Counted from the stretch's first letter, positions 1 to 9,617 are shown. The stretch is DNA of 64,000 bases from Polynucleobacter sp. HIN5 (GCF_030297555.1 NZ_AP028136.1:248001-312000), one strand, 5' to 3'. Program-made: numbers and translations. Notes: a model not told the origin generated them from the sequence alone.

Positions 1-353
1 ACTTTTTTCTCAGGTGGCTTGGTTTCTGCTTTCTTCTCCGGCTTGGGCTCGGGTTTTCTGACCACCTCTTTGGGTGGCTCGGGGGGTGGTTTAGTTTTTT
101 TAATGACGATCTCAGCGGCTTCGGGCTTGATATCCATTTTCGGGGCGGGTGTCACACTTGGAGGTGGAACACTCGCCTCCCAGAGCTCGACCTCAACGCC
201 AGCTGGGCTAGAACTCGTTTTCCAATGAATCCCCAAAGTCAGCAGCGCAATGAGAAAAAGATGGGCCCCTAAGGAGAGTGCAAATGCTTTGGTAGTGCCT
301 GGTTCACGATCCGCATGAAACTGCCAGGAGGCGTTAAGGGTCACGCTACTCAT
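1..353 (-). CDS. tolA: TolA, cell envelope integrity protein (N-terminal part, cut by window edge)
   Basis: The start codon is at 353 and the reading frame runs off the left edge, giving about 117 residues. The protein opens with a short cytoplasmic tail and one hydrophobic segment (about residues 24-42, around FALSLGAHLFLIALLTL). A Pro/Lys/Glu-rich stretch then begins (PPPEPPKEVVRKPEPKPEKK and on), typical of the periplasm-spanning region of TolA/TonB-type proteins. TolA couples the TolQR motor to TolB/Pal at the outer membrane. It lies 12 bases behind tolR in a tolQ-tolR-tolA operon. TonB is the alternative, but the tolQR context favours TolA. The C-terminal domain is not visible. Confidence 0.85.
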   Translation of the reverse strand, partial: MSSVTLNASWQFHADREPGTTKAFALSLGAHLFLIALLTLGIHWKTSSSPAGVEVELWEASVPPPSVTPAPKMDIKPEAAEIVIKKTKPPPEPPKEVVRKPEPKPEKKAETKPPEKK

Positions 354-365
354 ATTGACTCATCA

Positions 366-788
366 TTACTGACTGCGAACGGCTAATCCCACGCGTTTGA
401 CGCCGTTTTCTTTTAGGCGTGACATCACATCCATCACCACTTCGTATTTAATGGACTTGTCGGCTGCTAGTACCACCGGTTGCTCAGCAGACTTTTCAGC
501 TTGAGAGCGCGCAAAGGCACCAAGTTCTAATTTAGAAATAGTTTGTGCGCTCTCGCCCTCTTTACGAATCGTAATGGCTTCATCAGCACCAATCGTAATA
601 AAGACCGGGGGTAGGGCTTGCACCTTGGCGCCACCGACGGTTGGAAGATTGACCACTCCGGGGTTAACGAGCGGTGCGGTCACCATAAAGATGACCAAGA
701 GCACCAACATCACATCGATGTAGGGCACTACATTGATGTCCGCAATCGCTTTCCGACGAGAGGAGCGAAAGGATGAACGGCTCGCCAT
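366..788 (-). CDS. tolR: TolR, proton channel subunit of the Tol-Pal system
   Basis: This is a 140-residue ExbD/TolR family protein. It has a basic N-tail and one transmembrane helix (about residues 20-41) carrying the conserved proton-path Asp at residue 25 (VVPYIDVMLVLLVIF). A periplasmic domain follows, with the usual LPTVGGA and VVLAADKSIKYEVVMDVM segments. It works with TolQ to harvest the proton motive force for TolA during envelope constriction and outer membrane stability. It starts 5 bases after tolQ ends and 12 bases before tolA, so the three are almost certainly one transcript. The ExbD paralogue at 6334-6795 is a separate gene. Confidence 0.93.
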   Translation of the reverse strand: MASRSSFRSSRRKAIADINVVPYIDVMLVLLVIFMVTAPLVNPGVVNLPTVGGAKVQALPPVFITIGADEAITIRKEGESAQTISKLELGAFARSQAEKSAEQPVVLAADKSIKYEVVMDVMSRLKENGVKRVGLAVRSQ

Positions 789-793
789 GGGGT

Positions 794-1468
794 TTAGAGG
801 CGAGCGCCTTGGCGTTGCAAAATATTCGTGAACTCTTCGATAAAGGATTCAAAATGAATCGAGAGGCGATCAATATCGGTGGAGTAACGGTTATACGCCA
901 CGACGGCGGGGATGGCTGCAAATAAACCAATTGCAGTGGCTACCAGCGCTTCTGCAATGCCTGGGGCAACAGAGGCGAGAGTGGCTTGTTGCACATTGGC
1001 CAAGCCTCGAAAGGCGTGCATGATGCCCCAAACTGTTCCAAAGAGTCCAATATAGGGTGACACCGAGCCAACGGATGCTAAGAAGGGTAGATTGGCCTCT
1101 AAGCGATCCATCTCACGTTGATAGGCGGCTTTCATCGCGCGCCGTGCCGCATCGATTTCTTTGGCTTTTAAAAACTCTTGCATCCCGGCAGCGAAGATGC
1201 GCTCTAAAACCGCTGCATTGGCTTGACTGCCGGCACTATTCATTTTGCGCTGGGCAGCCTCAAATAAGGTTTGTAAGTCACCGCCCGCCCAAAAATCGCG
1301 CTCAAAGCGCTCCGTCTCACGCCGCGCTGCGCGTAAGTTTGAGCCCTTACGAAAAATGATGGTCCACGAGGCTACAGAGAGGCTCAAGAGCAACACCATG
1401 ACCGCTTGGACCAAGATGCTGGCATTGAGAACCAGGGTCAGAATAGAAAGGTCTTCAGTAGGGTTCAT
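794..1468 (-). CDS. tolQ: TolQ, proton channel subunit of the Tol-Pal system
   Basis: This is a 224-residue MotA/TolQ/ExbB family inner-membrane protein. It has an N-terminal helix (about 15-38), a long cytoplasmic loop, then two helices that include SPYIGLFGTVWGIMHAF and ALVATAIGLFAAIPAVVAY, the family signature. It forms the pentameric channel around TolR. It is the first gene of the minus-strand tol operon and diverges from glyA with about 100 bases between starts. A ybgC thioesterase, often found upstream of tolQ in other proteobacteria, is not present here. Identity as TolQ rather than ExbB rests on the adjacent tolR and tolA. Confidence 0.93.
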   Translation of the reverse strand: MNPTEDLSILTLVLNASILVQAVMVLLLSLSVASWTIIFRKGSNLRAARRETERFERDFWAGGDLQTLFEAAQRKMNSAGSQANAAVLERIFAAGMQEFLKAKEIDAARRAMKAAYQREMDRLEANLPFLASVGSVSPYIGLFGTVWGIMHAFRGLANVQQATLASVAPGIAEALVATAIGLFAAIPAVVAYNRYSTDIDRLSIHFESFIEEFTNILQRQGARL

Positions 1469-1572
1469 AAGGACTTTGTATTATGGAGGGTAATTTTAGC
1501 CAATCCTTAACGGATTGCCGCAGTTTAATTGTCGTATTTTGGTATCGATTTGTGATTAATTAGGAAGCCACC

Positions 1573-2820
1573 ATGTTTGATCGTCAGCACACTTTAGCGC
1601 ACATTGACCCTGAGTTATGGACTAGCATCCAAAACGAGAACCGTCGTCAAGAGGAGCATATTGAGCTCATCGCCTCTGAAAACTATACTTCGCCCGCAGT
1701 GATGGCCGCTCAGGGCTCGCAGTTAACTAACAAATATGCCGAGGGTTATCCCGGCAAGCGCTATTACGGCGGCTGTGAATTTGTCGATGTGGCTGAGCAA
1801 TTGGCGATCGATCGGGTCAAGAAATTGTTTGGAGCCGACGCCGCCAATGTGCAACCCCATTGCGGAGCATCGGCTAATCAAGCGGTTTTCTTAGCCTTTT
1901 TAAAGCCTGGCGATACCTTTATGGGCATGAGCCTTGCTGAGGGCGGACATTTATCGCATGGTATGGCCCTTAATATGAGCGGTAAATGGTTTAACGCGAT
2001 CTCCTATGGACTCGATCAAAACGAAGCGATTGATTACGAGCAAATGGAGCGCTTAGCGCGCGAGAAAAAACCAAAACTCATCATTGCTGGTGCGTCCGCT
2101 TATTCTTTGCAGATTGATTTTGAGCGTTTTGCAAAAGTGGCTAAAGAGATCGGTGCCATTTTTATGGTCGACATGGCGCACTACGCAGGATTGATCGCTG
2201 CAGGTGTGTACCCCAATCCAGTGCCCTATGCGGATGTGGTAACTTCAACGACGCATAAGAGTCTACGTGGTCCACGCGGTGGCATCATTCTCATGAAAGC
2301 TGAGCATGAGAAAGCCATTAACTCTGCGGTATTCCCAGGTATGCAAGGTGGCCCCTTAATGCATGTAATCGCCGCGAAGGCGGTGGCATTTAAAGAAGCC
2401 TTAGAGCCTAGCTTTAAAGACTATCAAAAGCAGGTAATTGCCAATGCGCAAGCCTTAGCAAATTCGTTGATTGAGCGGGGCCTGCGGATTGTCTCTGGTA
2501 GAACCGAGTCGCACGTGATGCTCGTCGATCTACGTGCCAAGAAAATTACCGGTAAGGAAGCCGAGGCCGCATTAGGCGCTGCACACATTACCGTCAACAA
2601 AAATGCGATTCCCAATGATCCTGAAAAACCCATGGTAACGAGTGGGATTCGCTTGGGCTCACCCGCGATGACCACGCGCGGTTTTAAAGAGGCCGAAGCC
2701 AAGCAAGTGGGGCAACTGATTGCGGATGTGCTCGATCATCCCAATGATGCCAATCATTTGGCAAAGGTGCGCGAGCAAGTGAATGCACTCACTAAACGCT
2801 TCCCCGTCTACGGAAATTAG
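1573..2820 (+). CDS. glyA: Serine hydroxymethyltransferase
   Basis: This is a 415-residue PLP enzyme that interconverts serine plus tetrahydrofolate with glycine plus methylene-tetrahydrofolate, the main one-carbon source. The Schiff-base lysine is Lys229 in [13 protein letters not shown], the same number as in E. coli. The N-terminal [18 protein letters not shown] segment and [15 protein letters not shown] are also diagnostic. An AGGAAG ribosome site lies just upstream of the ATG. Length is full. nrdR follows after 5 bases, a pairing common in proteobacteria. Confidence 0.97.
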   Translation: MFDRQHTLAHIDPELWTSIQNENRRQEEHIELIASENYTSPAVMAAQGSQLTNKYAEGYPGKRYYGGCEFVDVAEQLAIDRVKKLFGADAANVQPHCGASANQAVFLAFLKPGDTFMGMSLAEGGHLSHGMALNMSGKWFNAISYGLDQNEAIDYEQMERLAREKKPKLIIAGASAYSLQIDFERFAKVAKEIGAIFMVDMAHYAGLIAAGVYPNPVPYADVVTSTTHKSLRGPRGGIILMKAEHEKAINSAVFPGMQGGPLMHVIAAKAVAFKEALEPSFKDYQKQVIANAQALANSLIERGLRIVSGRTESHVMLVDLRAKKITGKEAEAALGAAHITVNKNAIPNDPEKPMVTSGIRLGSPAMTTRGFKEAEAKQVGQLIADVLDHPNDANHLAKVREQVNALTKRFPVYGN

Positions 2821-2825
2821 GTTTC

Positions 2826-3272
2826 ATGCGCTGCCCGTTTTGCCATAGTGACGATACCCAGGTGATGGATACCCGGGTATCGGACGAGGGCGATTCGGTC
2901 AGACGCCGCAGGCGCTGCGCATCCTGCGATAAGCGCTTTACCACCTATGAGCGAGCCGAGTTAAGTCTACCTGCGATTGTGAAAAAAAATGGCAGTCGAG
3001 TGGAGTACAGCCATGAGAAATTAGTGAGCTCGATCCGCTTAGCGTTACGCAAACGCCCGGTTTCGTCGGATGCGGTTGATGATGCGATCGGACGCATCGA
3101 AGAAAAACTGATGGCCTCCGGCGAAAAAGAAATCCCTAGTGAGCGGGTTGGCGAACTGGTCATGCGTGAACTTAAGCGTTTAGATAAAGTCGCCTACATC
3201 CGCTTTGCATCAGTCTATCGCAGCTTTGCCGATCTGGAGTCGTTCGAGAGTGCTCTCAAAGAGCTGAAGTAG
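2826..3272 (+). CDS. nrdR: NrdR, ribonucleotide reductase transcriptional repressor
   Basis: This is a 148-residue protein with an N-terminal zinc ribbon (Cys3, Cys6, Cys31, Cys34), the Arg-run RRRRRC, and an ATP-cone domain ([18 protein letters not shown] onward). NrdR senses ATP/dATP and represses nrd operons by binding paired NrdR boxes; no such boxes were noticed in this window. It is probably co-transcribed with glyA, 5 bases upstream. Length and motif spacing are standard. Confidence 0.96.
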   Translation: MRCPFCHSDDTQVMDTRVSDEGDSVRRRRRCASCDKRFTTYERAELSLPAIVKKNGSRVEYSHEKLVSSIRLALRKRPVSSDAVDDAIGRIEEKLMASGEKEIPSERVGELVMRELKRLDKVAYIRFASVYRSFADLESFESALKELK

Positions 3273-3282
3273 CTTTACTGAA

Positions 3283-4162
<880 letters not shown>

Positions 4163-4235
4163 TCATTCCCTATAGTCTAATTGATTGCACCGACTTAGGG
4201 CAGATTTATTGGGACCTGCTTCTTAGCGAAATCCC

Positions 4236-4964
4236 TTAAAAGAAGGCACGCACCCGCGCAAGATCTTCGAGGGTGTCTACGCCGGCTGGTGGCAATTCGG
4301 AGACGAGGTGTACTGCGATACGGTAGCCGTGCCAGAGTGCACGCAATTGCTCTAGAGACTCTGCAATCTCTAATGGAGATGTTGCAAGTTGGGCATACTT
4401 TTTTAGAAAACCCACGCGGTAGGCATAGATACCGATATGGCGATAGTAAGTAGGTGACGATTGAGTGCGATCGTAGGGCACAGCTGCTCGCGAGAAGTAC
4501 AAGGCTTCGCGTTGTTGATTGAGGACTACTTTCACCGCATTGGGATTGGTAATTTCCTCAGCACTTTGAATGGCTACAGCGGCTGTACTCATCACGCACT
4601 CTGAATTCGCTGCCAGAGTGTCAGCCACTTGATTAATGAGCTCCACCGGAATTAAAGGCTCATCGCCTTGCACGTTCACAATCAGTGCCTCATCATCTAA
4701 CCCTAAGCGAGAGGCAACTTCTGCAATCCGATCGGTACCACTAGGGTGATCTGCACGAGTCATGAGGACATTGAATCCTGCCGCATGGCAGGCAGCTTCA
4801 ATCTCAACGGCATCGGTGGCAACCAAAATTTGTTTTGCTTTGGATTGTTTTGCACGCTCGGCCACACGCACCACCATTGGTTTACCACCCAGATCCGCAA
4901 GCGCTTTGCGCTCAAGCCGTGTCGATGCTAAACGCGCCGGGATTACAACGGTAAATACGGTCAT
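4236..4964 (-). CDS. kdsB: 3-deoxy-manno-octulosonate cytidylyltransferase (CMP-KDO synthetase)
   Basis: This is a 242-residue nucleotidyltransferase that activates KDO as CMP-KDO for the inner core of LPS. The N-terminal FTVVIPARLASTRLERK and GGKPMVVRVAERA segments, LVATDAVEIEAAC and VNVQGDEPLIP are the family signature. It starts 9 bases after the UPF0434 gene and precedes adk by about 95 bases. Neighbouring lpxK places it in a lipid A/KDO biosynthesis operon. Confidence 0.96.
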   Translation of the reverse strand: MTVFTVVIPARLASTRLERKALADLGGKPMVVRVAERAKQSKAKQILVATDAVEIEAACHAAGFNVLMTRADHPSGTDRIAEVASRLGLDDEALIVNVQGDEPLIPVELINQVADTLAANSECVMSTAAVAIQSAEEITNPNAVKVVLNQQREALYFSRAAVPYDRTQSSPTYYRHIGIYAYRVGFLKKYAQLATSPLEIAESLEQLRALWHGYRIAVHLVSELPPAGVDTLEDLARVRAFF

Positions 4965-4973
4965 CGCAAGTAA

Positions 4974-5168
4974 TTATTTAGAGAGAGCAGCAGTTTCTTC
5001 AGAACTGAGACTGCGCGCTTCATCAACTAGCATGACCGGAATGTCATCGCGAATTGGGTAAGCAAGTTTATCGACTTTGCAAATGAGCTCGTGTTTATCT
5101 TCATCCAAATGGAGCGAGCTCTTACAAATCGGGCAAACCACAATATCGAGTAGATTTCTATTCATCAT
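4974..5168 (-). CDS. UPF0434/Trm112-like zinc-ribbon protein
   Basis: This 64-residue protein of the YcaR/Trm112 type has a CPICKSSL zinc-knuckle half at the N-terminus, then [20 protein letters not shown], which is near-universal in the family. Homologues between lpxK and kdsB are very common in proteobacteria. The exact role is not settled; some Trm112 proteins activate methyltransferases. The start could be either of two adjacent Met codons (5168 or 5165). Confidence 0.88.
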   Translation of the reverse strand: MMNRNLLDIVVCPICKSSLHLDEDKHELICKVDKLAYPIRDDIPVMLVDEARSLSSEETAALSK

Positions 5169-5218
5169 CAGAGGGCCTTAATCATCACCATGTACTCATC
5201 ATAGTCCAAGACGTGGGG

Positions 5219-6334
5219 TTATTTGAGATAGGGATCGGGCCGCGTAATCACCTCTTGCACCCAATCACTAAACACGCGTGGGATCTCTAGGCGCATGGGA
5301 ACAACCCAGACGCGAGAGTCTTCGATCCCAGCGCATTTAACTGCATCTTTTTCGGTGATTAGGATGAGATCTACAGGAAGTGCTTTGAGATCATTGTGGT
5401 GAACCGGTGCATGATCGGGTAAGGCTAGAGTTTGATCAATATGCACCCCCAGTTTAGTGAGTGCATCAAAAAACTTCTTTGGATTGCCAATGGCTGCAAG
5501 TGCGCCTACTTTTAATCCAACCAAGCGACTGAGCATTTGGGTAAAGCTAATAGGCTCATTGGGCCGATGGAGTGGATAGGCACTATCGATCATCGGACTC
5601 AGGTGCAGTTCGCGAGAGCTGGGAAACGGGTCGTTCGGGGGAGGGGATTCGCTAATAGTGATGGTTGCATCGCGCTCACGCTTAGCACTCTCGCGTAATG
5701 GCCCAGCGGGCAAGAGTCTGGCATTGCCATTCCCACGCTCGTCCTCAACGACTAATTCCAAATCGCGTCCGCCTTCGCGCGCAGGCCAGCGTACTAAGGC
5801 CGCATGCTGCAAACCATCGTCACTAATGATCACATTGACCTCGGGATCGGACTGTAAAAGCGCATCAATACAGGCTTTGCGTTTGCGATAGACCCAAATG
5901 GGCACGCAGTCATGAATGCGTTGCGCCATCAATACGGGTTCATCACCAACTTGATTGGGCTTGCTGGCACGATCAACACGTGTGGGTTGCGAGAGTGATG
6001 AGCGAGTATGGGGTTGATAGCCACGGCTAATTACGCCAGGCTTAAAACCCCGCTCAACTAGTGCATTGGCAAGCGCAATCACGAGCGGCGTTTTTCCCGT
6101 GCCCCCCACCCGAATGTTGCCCACGATGATGATGGGAACTGGTGCAGCCCGATAGATCCTAAGGGTGTGCAATAGCCCAGAGTCCACGATCAACTGCTTG
6201 ATCCAAACCACGAGGCCATAGAGCCATGCCAAGGGCAGTAAAACAATACTGATGAAGCGATCGACCAGCGCTCGAATGGGCGATTGAGAAAAAGAAGATT
6301 TTTCCCAAAAGCGCGGCGCAGTTTTGAAGAGCAT
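5219..6334 (-). CDS. lpxK: Tetraacyldisaccharide 4'-kinase
   Basis: This 371-residue inner-membrane-associated kinase phosphorylates the 4' position of the lipid A precursor. It has an N-terminal hydrophobic anchor (about residues 26-50) and the Walker A motif VGNIRVGGTGKTPLV around residues 71-85. LVGLKVGALAAIGNPKKFF and DLILITEKDAVKC, also family motifs, follow in the C-terminal half. Its ATG overlaps the exbD stop (TAATG), implying translational coupling. It is somewhat longer than the E. coli protein but otherwise ordinary. Confidence 0.95.
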   Translation of the reverse strand: MLFKTAPRFWEKSSFSQSPIRALVDRFISIVLLPLAWLYGLVVWIKQLIVDSGLLHTLRIYRAAPVPIIIVGNIRVGGTGKTPLVIALANALVERGFKPGVISRGYQPHTRSSLSQPTRVDRASKPNQVGDEPVLMAQRIHDCVPIWVYRKRKACIDALLQSDPEVNVIISDDGLQHAALVRWPAREGGRDLELVVEDERGNGNARLLPAGPLRESAKRERDATITISESPPPNDPFPSSRELHLSPMIDSAYPLHRPNEPISFTQMLSRLVGLKVGALAAIGNPKKFFDALTKLGVHIDQTLALPDHAPVHHNDLKALPVDLILITEKDAVKCAGIEDSRVWVVPMRLEIPRVFSDWVQEVITRPDPYLK

Positions 6335-6795
6335 TATTTCTTCGCTTGACTACTAAAGGCGATATTAGGTAGGCCCGCATCACGCGCCAGTTCCAATACG
6401 GTCATGACGGCTTGGTGTGGTGCGCGAGCATCGGCATCAATGCTAATACGTAGGTTTTGCTCAGGAGCGGTGTTCATTTGCTTGAGAGCGCTACCTAATT
6501 GAGCGCGATTCATAACCTTGCCGTTGAGAGCAAAGCGGCCATCGCTACTCACCGCAATATTGATCTCACGCGCTGAATCGACCGTCTCGACACCCGAAGC
6601 TGTTGGCAAGGTAATCGCAATTTCTTGAAATTTGGTAAACGTGGTGGAGATCATCAAAAAGATCAGAATGACCAAGAGGACATCAATAAATGCGATTAGA
6701 TTGATTTCGGGTTCAGTGCGCGCAAAACGATTGGCATAGGTATTACCAATGAAGAAAGATCTTGCTTTGTGCGATTGATATTTAAAGGGGCTCAT
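6334..6795 (-). CDS. exbD: ExbD-type biopolymer transport protein
   Basis: This 153-residue ExbD/TolR family protein has a cytoplasmic N-tail of about 30 residues and one transmembrane helix with the conserved Asp38 (INLIAFIDVLLVILIFLM). A periplasmic domain follows. With the ExbB homologue upstream it would power a TonB-like protein for outer-membrane uptake. The intergenic space to exbB (about 315 bases) is unusually wide for this pair and holds an antisense HicB relic. It overlaps lpxK by one base. Confidence 0.9.
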   Translation of the reverse strand: MSPFKYQSHKARSFFIGNTYANRFARTEPEINLIAFIDVLLVILIFLMISTTFTKFQEIAITLPTASGVETVDSAREINIAVSSDGRFALNGKVMNRAQLGSALKQMNTAPEQNLRISIDADARAPHQAVMTVLELARDAGLPNIAFSSQAKK

Positions 6796-6885
6796 TTGTA
6801 AAAATAATAACCTTATTCAGGTGATAAAAATTATGTTCTTTTAATTCGATCCTTGATAATGAGACATTCAACTTTCTCCGAAATC

Positions 6886-7115
6886 ATGCTCTACCCTGCA
6901 AATTTGATTAACGACGATGACAAAATACTTGTTACGTTTGATGACATCCCTGAGGCCATTACTTTTGGTAAGAATCGCTATGAAGCGCTCATTCATGCAA
7001 AAGATGCTCTCAATACTGCCTTGTCTTTTATAGCGAACGTGGGTTGCCTTTTCCAAAACCTAGCAAACCTAAACCTGATCAATTTTTGGTGAGTGCAACA
7101 CTTGCCCCAGGTTAA
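6886..7115 (+). pseudogene. hicB-like antitoxin remnant, frameshifted and truncated
   Basis: Translation from the ATG at 6886 gives MLYPANLINDDDKILVTF, then DDIPEAITFG and EALIHAKDALNTALSF, the typical N-terminal half of a HicB antitoxin. The frame then goes wrong. Adding one base to the T-run at 7026-7029 restores YSERGLPFPKPSKPKPDQF and VSATLAPG, exactly what HicB should contain, before a stop at 7113-7115. The C-terminal DNA-binding domain and any hicA are missing. The fragment ends where the opposite-strand exbB ends, suggesting a deletion or insertion boundary. The uncorrected frame reads to 7092. Confidence 0.75.
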
Positions 7116-7768
7116 GTATCGGGATACAACTTCTTAAATAACTGCCGAGTGCATTCCTCGCACTCACGTTGGCGTTGATCAGCCACTGCGCGTAAGATCC
7201 GCCATCCAGCCAATGCTGGGATTGCAATTAAAAGACCAAACGCGGTGTTGTAGAGCGCAATTGAGATGCCGTGTGCTAATTGCTGCGGATTGGTCGCTCC
7301 AACGCTTGCGGCATTCACTGCACTACCAATCGTGCCACCTTGGCTACCAAAGATCTCAATCATGCCAACCACAGTGCCAAAGAGACCTAGAAGGGGGGCA
7401 ATAGTGGCGATTGTTGCGAGCGCACCGAGATAGCGATCTAATTTGGTCCAAAGATTTTGGGCGAGGATTTGTAGCTCTTCGATGGCAACCTCGGCCGAGT
7501 GCCCCAGGGCATGCTCACGTAAGACACCAGCCAATAGTCCGCCAATCGGGGAGGAACTCGTGAGGTGATTAATGAAGTTGGGATCATTGGCCAGAGTCGG
7601 TGTGGCAGCAAAGGCCTCTTCAATCGACTGTTTGCGAACGATGTGGGTTTTGCGCAAATACCAGCAGCGTTCAAGCAAAATGGCAAGGCCGAGAATGGAT
7701 ATAGCAAGAAGTGGCCAGATTGGCCAGCCAGCAGCGATTAAGATGGAATACATGAACGGTATTTTCAT
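7112..7768 (-). CDS. exbB: ExbB-type (MotA/TolQ/ExbB) proton channel protein
   Basis: This 218-residue protein has an N-terminal helix (SILIAAGWPIWPLLAISILG), a long cytoplasmic loop, then two helices around LATIATIAPLLGLFGTVVGM and HGISIALYNTAFGLLIAIP, the ExbB/TolQ signature. It would energise TonB with the downstream ExbD. Two starts are possible, 7768 and 7753 (Met6). The second matches the usual ExbB N-terminus better, but neither has a clear ribosome site. It heads the minus-strand operon to adk and diverges from xseA. Confidence 0.88.
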   Translation of the reverse strand: MKIPFMYSILIAAGWPIWPLLAISILGLAILLERCWYLRKTHIVRKQSIEEAFAATPTLANDPNFINHLTSSSPIGGLLAGVLREHALGHSAEVAIEELQILAQNLWTKLDRYLGALATIATIAPLLGLFGTVVGMIEIFGSQGGTIGSAVNAASVGATNPQQLAHGISIALYNTAFGLLIAIPALAGWRILRAVADQRQRECEECTRQLFKKLYPDT

Positions 7769-7854
7769 GCAAATTCAGAAAAGCCCAAAAAAGCGGCTGA
7801 CCCTATCCCAACAAGTAAACCAGTTTCATCGAGCCACGGGCGTTTATACCGGCT

Positions 7855-7863
7855 TGTGGATAA
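7855..7863 (-). promoter_or_regulatory. DnaA-box-like 9-mer
   Basis: The plus strand reads TGTGGATAA, the exact complement of the consensus DnaA box TTATCCACA. It sits inside GGCTTGTGGATA (7851-7862), which recurs exactly at 8063-8074, where the 9-mer differs at one position (TGTGGATAT). A 9-mer can occur by chance; the repeat raises interest. It might be a DnaA regulatory site for exbB or xseA. Confidence 0.35.
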
Positions 7864-7894
7864 CTCTGTGCAAAACTTTGAGCAAAGTCCACCC

Positions 7895-7926
7895 TAAGTC
7901 CTTGATGGGTGGTGTAAGTCCTTGAT
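7895..7926 (+). repeat. Direct repeat of a 12-mer, 20-base period
   Basis: TAAGTCCTTGAT occurs at 7895-7906 and again at 7915-7926, start-to-start 20 bases, about two helical turns. This spacing would place two protein-binding sites on the same face of the DNA. It lies about 130 bases upstream of the exbB start. No known operator was recognised. Confidence 0.5.
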
Positions 7927-8120
7927 TTATGCCTAAAGATCAGTCCATTCAAATGATAAAAATATGCATTTAAATCAATTACTTGCAAATTTTTTGTTGG
8001 ATGAAAGCGACATTGATAAAGAGCGAGTATTCACTAACTTTCTTACTATTTCGGCCAGCCAAGGCTTGTGGATATGTCGCGACCCGCAAGCCCATATAGT
8101 TACTGGAAAGTGACAAATAA

Positions 8121-9320
8121 ATGACGGAAAAATCAAGCCTGATCCTGAGCGTTGGCGATCTAAACCGCGCCATTGCTGAGTCGTTGACCGAACAATTTGA
8201 GTTTGTCATGGTTAGCGGGGAGGTATCGAACTTCAAAGCCTATGACAGCGGGCATTGGTATTTCTCTCTCAAGGATGAAGAGGGTCAGATTCGCTGTGTA
8301 ATGTTTCGGGGAAAAAATCTACAAGTTGGATTTATGCCCCAATCTGGGGATCAGGTCGAGGTGAGTGCATCGGTCAGCATGTATGTACCCCGCGGTGATG
8401 TGCAGTTAACGATTCATGCTTTACGCAAAGCAGGCCTTGGAGGTCTATACGAAGCATTCCTGAAACTCAAAGATAAGTTAGCGAAGGCAGGTTTATTTGA
8501 CGAAGAGCGTAAACGCGCAATTCCATCTCATCCCAGGGCAATTGCAATTGTGACTTCAACACAAGCCGCGGCTCTGAAGGATGTACTCACCACCTTGGCG
8601 CGTCGTGCGCCGCACATTCCCATCTACATTTATCCAACGTTGGTTCAGGGCGCGGATGCCCCTGCCGGCATCATCAATGCCATTCAAAAGGCTAATGATG
8701 ATGGCGTGGCAGAGATAATTCTTCTAGTGCGGGGCGGGGGCAGCATTGAGGATTTATGGGCGTTTAATGACGAGCAGCTAGCGCATACCATTGCCAACTC
8801 CGATATACCAATCATCAGCGGAGTGGGCCATGAAACGGATTTCACGATTGCCGATTTCGTGGCAGACCTACGAGCCCCGACACCAACCGGTGCTGCTGAA
8901 TTAGCCACCCCCAAACGAGAGCAACTCTTACAAGAACTGAAGGGCTATCAAGACACGATCACTCAGCGTCTGGAGCAGCGTCTCGAGCGTGAAGCCCAAA
9001 CGCTTGATCAAATCAGCCTAAGACTCAAGCACGCTTTGCCAAACCCAGAGCGCATGCGCGAGCAAATTGAGCAATGGCAGCAACGTCTGTCACAAGGTAT
9101 ACGCGTGTATCTAGAGAGCCTGAAACGCAATCAAGCACATTGGCTATCTCAACTCGAAACCCTCAATCCGCAGCGCACGCTTGAGCGAGGGTATGCCGTC
9201 ATTTTGGATCAGAATCAAAAGGCAGCACGGCAACCCAGTGATATTCGGGAGGATGAGGATTACATCGTTAAACTCGCCACAGGTGAGGTTCTTGCTAGAT
9301 TCGATAAAGCAACTAAGTAG
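8121..9320 (+). CDS. xseA: Exodeoxyribonuclease VII large subunit
   Basis: This 399-residue protein has an N-terminal OB-fold domain (LILSVGDLNRAIAESL, VSGEVSNFKAYDSGHWYFSL) and the core exonuclease domain (IAIVTSTQAAALKDVL, LLVRGGGSIEDLWAFND, SGVGHETDFTIADFVADLRA). The latter two are the strongest family signatures. A coiled-coil-rich C-terminal part follows. It is shorter than the E. coli enzyme (about 456), mainly in the C-terminal helices. It degrades single-stranded DNA with XseB, which is not in this window. Confidence 0.96.
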   Translation: MTEKSSLILSVGDLNRAIAESLTEQFEFVMVSGEVSNFKAYDSGHWYFSLKDEEGQIRCVMFRGKNLQVGFMPQSGDQVEVSASVSMYVPRGDVQLTIHALRKAGLGGLYEAFLKLKDKLAKAGLFDEERKRAIPSHPRAIAIVTSTQAAALKDVLTTLARRAPHIPIYIYPTLVQGADAPAGIINAIQKANDDGVAEIILLVRGGGSIEDLWAFNDEQLAHTIANSDIPIISGVGHETDFTIADFVADLRAPTPTGAAELATPKREQLLQELKGYQDTITQRLEQRLEREAQTLDQISLRLKHALPNPERMREQIEQWQQRLSQGIRVYLESLKRNQAHWLSQLETLNPQRTLERGYAVILDQNQKAARQPSDIREDEDYIVKLATGEVLARFDKATK

Positions 9321-9331
9321 TGATTTAAAAA

Positions 9332-9592
9332 ATGAAAAGAATAATTACACCAGTTACACCAGGCGAAATGTTGAAAGAGGAATTTTTAAAGCCATTGGGG
9401 CTCACAGCTTATCGTCTTGCTGAGGATGTTGGGATGTCGCCTCAAAGAATAAGTGACATTATTGCGGGTAAGGGCCCCATTACAGAGGGGGAGGACCTAA
9501 AGCTTTGCCAGTATTTTGGTTTAAGTGCTGGCTGGTGGCTTCGTGGTCAAGATGATTATGATGCTAATAATTCATATAAATCAATAGTTTAA
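9332..9592 (+). CDS. Orphan HigA/VapI-type XRE-family antitoxin or regulator
   Basis: This 86-residue protein has a HigA-type helix-turn-helix: PVTPGEMLKEEFLKPLGL, TAYRLAEDVGMSPQRISDII and YFGLSAGWWLRGQDDYD match the family closely. HigA partners normally lie just downstream of a HigB toxin. Here the upstream gene is xseA, ending 11 bases before, and no toxin is present, so it is an orphan. A Fic gene follows after about 85 bases. It may act as a solo regulator; a role on the Fic operator is possible but not shown. Confidence 0.8.
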   Translation: MKRIITPVTPGEMLKEEFLKPLGLTAYRLAEDVGMSPQRISDIIAGKGPITEGEDLKLCQYFGLSAGWWLRGQDDYDANNSYKSIV

Positions 9593-9617
9593 ATATTTGT
9601 TAACATCGACCAGCGAT

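Larger units (their letters stand above)
7769..8120. other. 352-base intergenic region between divergent exbB and xseA
   Basis: No convincing gene is seen here. It must hold the promoters of both divergent operons, though no clear -35/-10 pair stands out. It contains one perfect DnaA-box sequence, a second near-match within a repeated 12-mer, and a 12-base direct repeat with 20-base spacing, each listed separately. The short ORFs on the minus strand here have no recognisable content. Confidence 0.6.

Noticed and set aside
1..230. Plus-strand Gly/Ser-rich ORF at the left edge
   Set aside because: It is the reverse of the Pro/Lys/Glu-rich tolA coding region.
1501..1517. Short inverted repeat CAATCC/GGATTG between tolQ and glyA
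   Set aside because: Only six base pairs without further signals; not enough to call an operator or riboswitch.
7803..7988. Minus-strand ORF between exbB and xseA
   Set aside because: No recognisable content or ribosome site, and it overlaps the expected promoter region of the divergent operons.
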